This document shows, in pieces, positions 58,655 through 64,000 of a DNA stretch of 64,000 nt. The notes beneath the pieces were generated by a model. It did not search any database and was not told the DNA's origin. It saw only the letters and a program-made list of their open reading frames with translations. Numbering within the stretch: the stretch's first letter is position 1; the number at the start of each line of letters is the position of its first letter. Position numbers and translations under genes: made by a program. This DNA comes from Mucilaginibacter inviolabilis. GTDB taxonomy: Bacteria > Bacteroidota > Bacteroidia > Sphingobacteriales > Sphingobacteriaceae. The DNA lies in the NCBI RefSeq assembly GCF_011089895.1, contig NZ_JAANAT010000001.1, positions 1 to 64,000 of the forward strand, in the 5' to 3' direction.

Positions 58655-59830
58655 TTAATTGAGCCAGATAAGCGGGTGCCTTACCGGTAAGTTTCTGATG
58701 ATCTCTTCGTCTGTGGGAGCATGATCCAGTTTTTTCCAGGTATCGAGCCAAGCGGCATTATCATAAGCCGCCGCGCCAAATACCAGGGAGGGTTGGGCCA
58801 CCGGCCAGCTTTCCCAGTGCATTACGTCATGAGCGTAGGGCCATGTATTTTTATCCTTTAAAAAGGGATATAAAAACTCGATCCCTTTTTTGATGGAGCG
58901 ACCATCGGGTGTTTGGTAGGTCCATAAGTTATCGTTTTTATCGCTCAGTATCTGGCATAGGGTGGTCATGGCATCCAGGTTAAATATCGAATAGCCATAA
59001 GGTTTGGTGCGTTTAAGCTCTAAAGGAAAACTACCGTCTACTGCTATCTGACTGGGGAGTAATACTTCTTTAAAGCGGTTACGGCAAAAATCCATGACCT
59101 CTTTATTACCCGTAAATTTGGCAAAGCAAGCGGTTTGCATAGCCCAGCAGGTACCATGATTGTTTTTGGCATTCATTTCGTCTTTACCATATGGATGGGT
59201 GGTAAGCCAGGTAATGTATTGGCTGAACCAGCTTTTGATACCTGCCAGTGTTTGCTGATCAACAAGAGGGGAGTTTTGCATGGTCTCCAGTCCCTGTACC
59301 ACCTCCATTAACTGTATGGTATCAATAATACCAATACCCCGACCGGTGGCTACACCTTTGATGGCCTGTGCATATTGCAGGTTAGGGTTCATCTTGGTTT
59401 CGGGGGTGATGAACCAGGCTTTCAAATGCCAGATTGCCTGTTTAACATACTTTTTATCGCCTGTGATTTGATAAGCCGATGCTAGTGCTCCAATGATCCG
59501 GCTAAAACGGATCATAGCCAGACGGTGTGCTGTGAAGTTCTGCGGATTGGTCAATCCATCCTTTTGTATGTACGGTCCGTTGGGGTCCTGTGGATTTGGC
59601 CACCAGTAATCGCCTTCGGAATAGAAATCATGTTTACCTCCCGAACTGCGTGGGCAGGTTTCGGCAGTAACGGTTACAGGCGCCTGCTGAAGGGCCCAGG
59701 AAGCTTCTTTTAGTATATCGGCTTTTAAAGTAGCTGTTACCTGTTGTTTAACAGGTAATCCTGTATCTGTTTGCCAACTTATTAGGAGTAATGGCAAACA
59801 AAGAAATAATAGATACCGTATTTTAAACAT
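58655..59830 (-). CDS. Alginate-lyase-family protein (PF05426), copy 1
   Basis: This 391-residue exported protein has a signal peptide (IRYLLFLCLPLLLISWQ). It shows the alginate-lyase-family blocks: DYWWPNPQDPNGPYIQKDG near residue 75, TKMNPNLQYAQAIKG and GRGIGIIDTIQLME near 155-185, and NNHGTCWAMQ near 235, where Asn and His fit the lyase active site, with GSFPLELKRTKPYGYSIFNL beyond. These (alpha/alpha) toroid enzymes cleave uronic-acid glycans by beta-elimination (alginate, glucuronan and similar; PL38-like). It is the last gene of the minus-strand operon; a related copy lies at 62312. Confidence 0.85.
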   Translation of the reverse strand: MFKIRYLLFLCLPLLLISWQTDTGLPVKQQVTATLKADILKEASWALQQAPVTVTAETCPRSSGGKHDFYSEGDYWWPNPQDPNGPYIQKDGLTNPQNFTAHRLAMIRFSRIIGALASAYQITGDKKYVKQAIWHLKAWFITPETKMNPNLQYAQAIKGVATGRGIGIIDTIQLMEVVQGLETMQNSPLVDQQTLAGIKSWFSQYITWLTTHPYGKDEMNAKNNHGTCWAMQTACFAKFTGNKEVMDFCRNRFKEVLLPSQIAVDGSFPLELKRTKPYGYSIFNLDAMTTLCQILSDKNDNLWTYQTPDGRSIKKGIEFLYPFLKDKNTWPYAHDVMHWESWPVAQPSLVFGAAAYDNAAWLDTWKKLDHAPTDEEIIRNLPVRHPLIWLN

Positions 59831-59833
59831 AGC

Positions 59834-62293
59834 TTATAAATTAATAAATGCGGTTGGTAAGCCCGGCGATTGAACACCCACCACGCTTTTGCCATTGTTT
59901 GTTTTTATGCTGATCAAGGCGCGGCCATTATAGGCTTGTACTTTGCGCGAACCCCGTGAGGTGCCCAGATCATCTATCAAGGTACCATCGCCGGTTAAGG
60001 AAAACACTATCCAGTTTACAGCATCAAGACATGGTACACCTTTGCTGTCTTGTAATTTTACTTGTATAGTGGCCTCACCGTTTTCATCTTTCACTTTTTC
60101 GATCACAATTTTGGCCGGTTTACCCCATTTCTCGGTCTGGTATTGCTGACTGATCTGGTCGGTAACGGTTTGTTTGCCTTTGTGGGCGATTACTTTGATA
60201 TCATTATTACCCGCTTGTAAAGGCACCATCCAACGTAAACCAGCCGCTGGAAAATCCTGACTGTTGCGTTTTTTTATACCGTAGCTTTTACCGTTTACAA
60301 AAAGCTCGGCATTATCACAATTGGAGTATACTTTTACCATCTTTTCTTCACCTGCATCACCCCAGCGTACTGGCCAGGAATGACCGTAGATGTGAGCCAT
60401 CGGTTTATCCGTCCAGTAAGACTGAAAAACGTAATACGATTCCTTTGGTGTAAGATCGCGTTCAACCACACCCTTCTGATTCATGTAGGGGATAGGGTTA
60501 TCCGGGCGGATGGGAGTGGAGAAGTCTTTAAAGATCCAAAACGCTGAACCTGTAAGCCAGGTCATGGTTTCCTGTTCTTTCAGGTGCCAGTCGAACAGGT
60601 TACAGATGTAGCTTTCGCTCCAGTCACCATCTTTAGAGGCGCGGGCTGCTCCGCCGTACAGGGATGCATCGCCCAGGCGTTCGTCGGTGCCTGTTCCCGC
60701 TTTGATATTGCTCAATGCCTTATCCGGATTTTCGGAATGACGCAAGGCGTGACTGTCGCCACCCCATTCGGCATGGAAAAAGTGTTTTACTTTTTTAAAT
60801 TCTTCTTCGGATGTGGCTTTATATTCGGTGAATAAGCCACGATACCAGCCTGCCCAGATAGAGGGAGAATACACATCGGGTATATCTTTACAGAAATCAC
60901 AACGCCTGATGGTAGTTTTGCGCGAAGGATCCAAACGATGGGCCAGGTCATTCTGTGCTTTCATAAATTCCCGGATCTTTTCTTTATCAAACACCGGGAA
61001 ATCACCTTCCCAATCATTCTCATTACCTAATCCCCATAAAATAATGGCCGGGTGATTAAAATGCTGCTCAATCATGTTGGTCATCATTTGCTTGGCCTGG
61101 TTCTGATAACCTTCGCCACCAAGACCTCCACGACACCAGGGTTCTTCTTCCCAAACCAGTATACCCAGGCTATCGCATAAATTCAATATGGTACGGGATT
61201 GCTGATAGTGCCCTAAACGGATAAAGTTAACACCCATATCTTTCATCATCTGCATTTCCTGGCGCATCATATCATCGGTCATAGCCTCGGCAACGCCAGC
61301 CTGATCTTCATGACGATGTGTACCGCGTAATAACAAACGTTTTCCATTCAGATAGAAGGGGCCGTTATCCGCTAATTCAAAATTGCGGAAACCTACTTTT
61401 TCGGTTTGCACATCAACCTGATCACCCGATTTTACAGATACCTCAACCGTATACAAAGCAGGATCGGCAGGCGACCATAACTTTGGCCTTTTTAACTGAA
61501 ATGATCCTATGGAAACATCACCGGTTAAACTATTGAGTTGGAAAGTTTTATCCGCAACAACTTTACCTTGAGGATCGATTAATTTGATCAAACAATCAGC
61601 TGCTGAGCTATTAGCAGGGTTATAAAATCTGGCTTTAACCTGAAGCTCGCCTTGCTTACCTTCTTTATCGGTTTGAGCCGAAGCAAATATTTTATCCAGC
61701 GAAACAGCTGGAACATAAACCAGGTTCAGGTAACGGTACAAGCCGCCGTAAACATTAAAATCGGATAATTGTGAGGGAATGGTTTCCAGATCACGGGAGT
61801 TAGCACACCTGATCTCCACTGGTATACGACCTTTAAATCTTTTCTGGTATACATCTGTTTTTTTGAAATCTTCTACTGCCTGGGTTATATCTACTGTCCA
61901 TTCATCATAGCCACCCAAATGAGCGCCTACTTTGGTGGTGTATACATATACCTCGGTTTTTTGCCCGGCGCCTTCAAAGTGTAGCAGGGCATGACCATTG
62001 GCATAAGGGTTTTTGATATCCAATTGGGTGCGGTACCAACCCGGCCCCTGGTAATAATTGATATCCGGATCAACAGCATCACGGGCGTTGAAACAATGGG
62101 GCAGGCTTACCTTTTGCCAGACCGGTACACTCTCAGGATTGCCGGGTGTAACCGGACGAACGGCTTCCCACACGCTACCGATATCCTGCTTCAAAAACTC
62201 CCAGTTACCGGTAAGTCTTGTTTTTTGCTGGGCGTAACTCAACTGAACAAAAACACTAATAAAAGTTAAAAGGGATAATACTGTTTTTTTCAT
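59834..62293 (-). CDS. Glycoside hydrolase family 2 enzyme
   Basis: This 819-residue exported enzyme has a signal peptide (KKTVLSLLTFISVFVQLSYAQ). It is of beta-galactosidase or beta-glucuronidase type. The sugar-binding domain (residues about 25-190) ends with DFNVYGGLYR, an Ig-like domain follows, and the TIM barrel has LLRGTHRHEDQAG. The acid/base is Glu425 in GLGNENDW and the nucleophile Glu509 in FHAEWGGD. Beyond residue 640 are C-terminal Ig-like domains typical of large GH2 members. It is 4 nt from the downstream lyase gene and 18 nt from the upstream one, so the three form an operon. It probably acts on products of the two lyases. Confidence 0.9.
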   Translation of the reverse strand: MKKTVLSLLTFISVFVQLSYAQQKTRLTGNWEFLKQDIGSVWEAVRPVTPGNPESVPVWQKVSLPHCFNARDAVDPDINYYQGPGWYRTQLDIKNPYANGHALLHFEGAGQKTEVYVYTTKVGAHLGGYDEWTVDITQAVEDFKKTDVYQKRFKGRIPVEIRCANSRDLETIPSQLSDFNVYGGLYRYLNLVYVPAVSLDKIFASAQTDKEGKQGELQVKARFYNPANSSAADCLIKLIDPQGKVVADKTFQLNSLTGDVSIGSFQLKRPKLWSPADPALYTVEVSVKSGDQVDVQTEKVGFRNFELADNGPFYLNGKRLLLRGTHRHEDQAGVAEAMTDDMMRQEMQMMKDMGVNFIRLGHYQQSRTILNLCDSLGILVWEEEPWCRGGLGGEGYQNQAKQMMTNMIEQHFNHPAIILWGLGNENDWEGDFPVFDKEKIREFMKAQNDLAHRLDPSRKTTIRRCDFCKDIPDVYSPSIWAGWYRGLFTEYKATSEEEFKKVKHFFHAEWGGDSHALRHSENPDKALSNIKAGTGTDERLGDASLYGGAARASKDGDWSESYICNLFDWHLKEQETMTWLTGSAFWIFKDFSTPIRPDNPIPYMNQKGVVERDLTPKESYYVFQSYWTDKPMAHIYGHSWPVRWGDAGEEKMVKVYSNCDNAELFVNGKSYGIKKRNSQDFPAAGLRWMVPLQAGNNDIKVIAHKGKQTVTDQISQQYQTEKWGKPAKIVIEKVKDENGEATIQVKLQDSKGVPCLDAVNWIVFSLTGDGTLIDDLGTSRGSRKVQAYNGRALISIKTNNGKSVVGVQSPGLPTAFINL

Positions 62294-62311
62294 AAGTAGA
62301 TTAAAAACCTG

Positions 62312-63508
62312 TTAATTGATATCGTTTAACTGATTTTTTATTGGGTGTTCTTTTAAATATTGTTTGAAGTTATCATCCGGATAAACAGCTGCAGCGCTAC
62401 GAACGATACGGGTAAATGTACCATAGGTAATTGGCTCAATTTGCTCATGAGTCCATGCTTTTTGTTTAAGCGCGTAAGGCATGAGCCAGTTGATGGCCGT
62501 TTTGATGCCTTTGCCGTCGATGGTTTGTTCATGCCAAAGATCTACATTCACCAGCGTCGCCATTTTAGCCAGGCGGCACCAGCCCCAAAGGTTCATGTTG
62601 GCATAGCCCCATGATTTGGTGCGGATGAGTTCCAGCGGCATGGCACCATCAGGTGTAAATTGCTGATCGATCCTGGCGATAGTGGTTTGCTGCAGGGTTT
62701 GTTTGGCTAAAGCCGGGTTGCCGGTAAATAAAGCAAAATCAACTACCTGAAGGTCATAATAAGTACCGTGATTGTTGATCTGACTATGTTCCGATTTGCC
62801 ATTTTTACTGGTTACCAGCCAATCCAGGTATTGTTTGTACCACTGTTTTATACCATCTACCAAACCACTATCGATGTTTTTGCTTGGTTGCAGCAGGGCA
62901 AGCATATCGGGGATAACGGTTAATCCCGTGGTTTCAATAATGCCAATACCCCGGCCATCATTAAGCCCGGGAATATATTGTGCATAGTTTAAATTGGGAT
63001 TCATCCTGGTATCGGCATTTATGAACCAAACCTGCAGTAAGCTTTTAATTTTCTGTGTGTATTTTTCGTTACCTGTAAAGTACCAGGCCAGGGTGAGCTG
63101 CTCTACGCTATTGCATAAGCTGCCCATCTGGCTGCCATCATGCAATAAATAAATTTCGGGGTTGCGGCGGCCATCTTTGCGGATGTATGGCTTACCGTCT
63201 TTTTTGGAGGAATCGGCCCACCAATAAGGCGCCTGGCTCACATAGTCGTGTTTATCATTACTGGGAGCCAGTTTTGTTTTATGAAAGGTTACCGAGTAAG
63301 GGCCTGCACTTATTAGGCTATCGGCATGAATAATCAGGTTGCTAACCTGAGCTACCATAGCCGTGTCTTTATTTTGATACTGCTGTTTACATTGCTTAAG
63401 CACTTGCTCATCAAGCAATATAAAAACAGTTTTACCGGCTTTGCGTTGTGCAAAGCCGGTAAAATATAGGGGTATTAACAGAAACAGGATGATGTGTCTG
63501 TATGTCAT
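62312..63508 (-). CDS. Alginate-lyase-family protein (PF05426), copy 2
   Basis: This 398-residue exported protein has a signal peptide (HIILFLLIPLYFTGFAQ). It parallels the copy at 58655: APYWWADSSKKDGKPYIRKD, TRMNPNLNYAQYIPG with GRGIGIIETTGL, NNHGTYYDLQVVDFA and GAMPLELIRTKSWGYANMN. The active-site Asn-His pair is kept. Identity between copies looks moderate, so they may differ in substrate or cleavage mode. It starts 2 nt before the susD stop of the preceding gene and follows it closely, so it belongs to the same operon. Confidence 0.85.
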   Translation of the reverse strand: MTYRHIILFLLIPLYFTGFAQRKAGKTVFILLDEQVLKQCKQQYQNKDTAMVAQVSNLIIHADSLISAGPYSVTFHKTKLAPSNDKHDYVSQAPYWWADSSKKDGKPYIRKDGRRNPEIYLLHDGSQMGSLCNSVEQLTLAWYFTGNEKYTQKIKSLLQVWFINADTRMNPNLNYAQYIPGLNDGRGIGIIETTGLTVIPDMLALLQPSKNIDSGLVDGIKQWYKQYLDWLVTSKNGKSEHSQINNHGTYYDLQVVDFALFTGNPALAKQTLQQTTIARIDQQFTPDGAMPLELIRTKSWGYANMNLWGWCRLAKMATLVNVDLWHEQTIDGKGIKTAINWLMPYALKQKAWTHEQIEPITYGTFTRIVRSAAAVYPDDNFKQYLKEHPIKNQLNDIN

Positions 63509-63510
63509 GA

Positions 63511-64000
63511 TTAATATCCAGGGTTTTGAGTTAAGTTAGGATTTACGTCGCGCTCTGGTTGGGGTATGGGTAGCAGCAACAGATTATCCGGAAGGGTAAA
63601 ACCATTAATCGTCTGTTCAACTTGTTTAATGCGACCCAACCTGATCAGATCCCAACGACGATGCCCTTCTACGCAAAGTTCACGGGCGCGGTCTTTTACC
63701 AACGTATCAATAAAAGCCGAAGGTGTAGGCGTATTAGCCAAACTTAAGTGCACGGCAGATAAACCTGCTCGGTCCCTCACCGTATTTAGCCCGTTAAATT
63801 TGGCAGGATCGCCTGGGTTAAGGTTATTCATGGCTTCTGACTGCATCATCAATACGTCGGCATAACGCAGTATGATCCAGTTCATGCGGGAGTTATTGCT
63901 TCCCTGTACCCATTGCGGGTCTTTATATTTGCTGATCCAGGGAGAAACGGTTGTGGTAACTCCTTTTGAATCGGTTACTTTGTTGGTTACGTTCCAGGCT
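63511..64000 (-). CDS. SusD/RagB-like lipoprotein, C-terminal part
   Basis: This is the C-terminal part of a SusD-like protein; the frame stays open to the window edge at 64000, so the N terminus lies outside. Visible are WIILRYADVLMMQSEAMN, the LNTVRDRAGLSAV helix, and the ending DLIRLGRIKQV with LLLPIPQPERDVNPNL and QNPGY, all standard for the family. A susC partner is expected upstream, beyond the window. It leads an operon with two alginate-lyase-family proteins and a GH2 enzyme, so the cargo is probably a uronic-acid-rich glycan. Confidence 0.9.
   Translation of the reverse strand, partial: AWNVTNKVTDSKGVTTTVSPWISKYKDPQWVQGSNNSRMNWIILRYADVLMMQSEAMNNLNPGDPAKFNGLNTVRDRAGLSAVHLSLANTPTPSAFIDTLVKDRARELCVEGHRRWDLIRLGRIKQVEQTINGFTLPDNLLLLPIPQPERDVNPNLTQNPGY

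Noticed and set aside
1..64000. tRNA genes, integrases or transposases
   Set aside because: None was recognised on either strand by eye; a dedicated scan was not possible.

Overview
The window comes from a Bacteroidota genome, most likely Sphingobacteriaceae (Mucilaginibacter or Pedobacter type). The reasons are three SusC/SusD systems, a one-protein hybrid two-component regulator, TAnnTTTG-type promoter -7 boxes, UGG-poor leaders without Shine-Dalgarno sequences, and many palindromic intergenic repeats typical of that group. No tRNA, CRISPR array, transposase or phage gene was seen.

Layout. 1-0.2 kb: the end of an rRNA operon (5S rRNA and terminator). 0.3-4.2 kb: a DUF7660-like protein, an exported WG-repeat protein, then a SigZ-type ECF sigma factor with an SDR oxidoreductase and a thioredoxin-fold protein. 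4.6-29.5 kb: a carbohydrate region. It holds two parallel beta-helix proteins, a GH35 beta-galactosidase, an L-rhamnose mutarotase-like protein, the operon araB-araD-GH27-araA, a ketopantoate-reductase-like protein, a SusC/SusD pair, a GH2 enzyme and a 1363-residue hybrid regulator. The glycans most easily fitted are galactose- and arabinose-containing plant polymers. 29.6-38.2 kb: mixed housekeeping and hypothetical genes (DUF1508, a small helical protein, a LEA-like exported protein with a PBCV basic adaptor domain, an exported metallophosphoesterase, an outer-membrane barrel fused to a kinase-like domain, a NagD-type HAD phosphatase, a methyltransferase, a lipoprotein).

39.0-57.7 kb is the most unusual part. 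A palindrome and promoter precede a 28-residue leader peptide ending in four cysteines. Then come two single-pass membrane micropeptides, a fatty-acid-hydroxylase/sterol-desaturase-type protein, a lipoprotein formylglycine-generating enzyme with both active-site cysteines, SusC, SusD, an NTF2-like exported protein, a rhodanese, two near-duplicate large sulfatases, a rhodanese(C to S)-thioredoxin fusion, two more sulfatases and a DUF2264 protein. The best reading is an organosulfate capture locus: SusCD imports sulfate esters, FGE activates four exported sulfatases, and cysteine supply controls expression through the leader. It has almost no glycosidases, which argues for sulfur rather than carbon acquisition.

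57.8-64.0 kb: an MBL-fold protein, then a convergent operon on the minus strand with two alginate-lyase-family proteins flanking a GH2 enzyme and the 3' part of a susD that runs off the window. This looks like a polyuronide utilization locus.

At least ten families of palindromic or paired intergenic repeats occur, mainly between 38 and 53 kb. One lies in frame inside a GH2 gene, one supplies the stop codon of another gene, and a ~270-bp element occurs twice in opposite orientation with a covarying hairpin.
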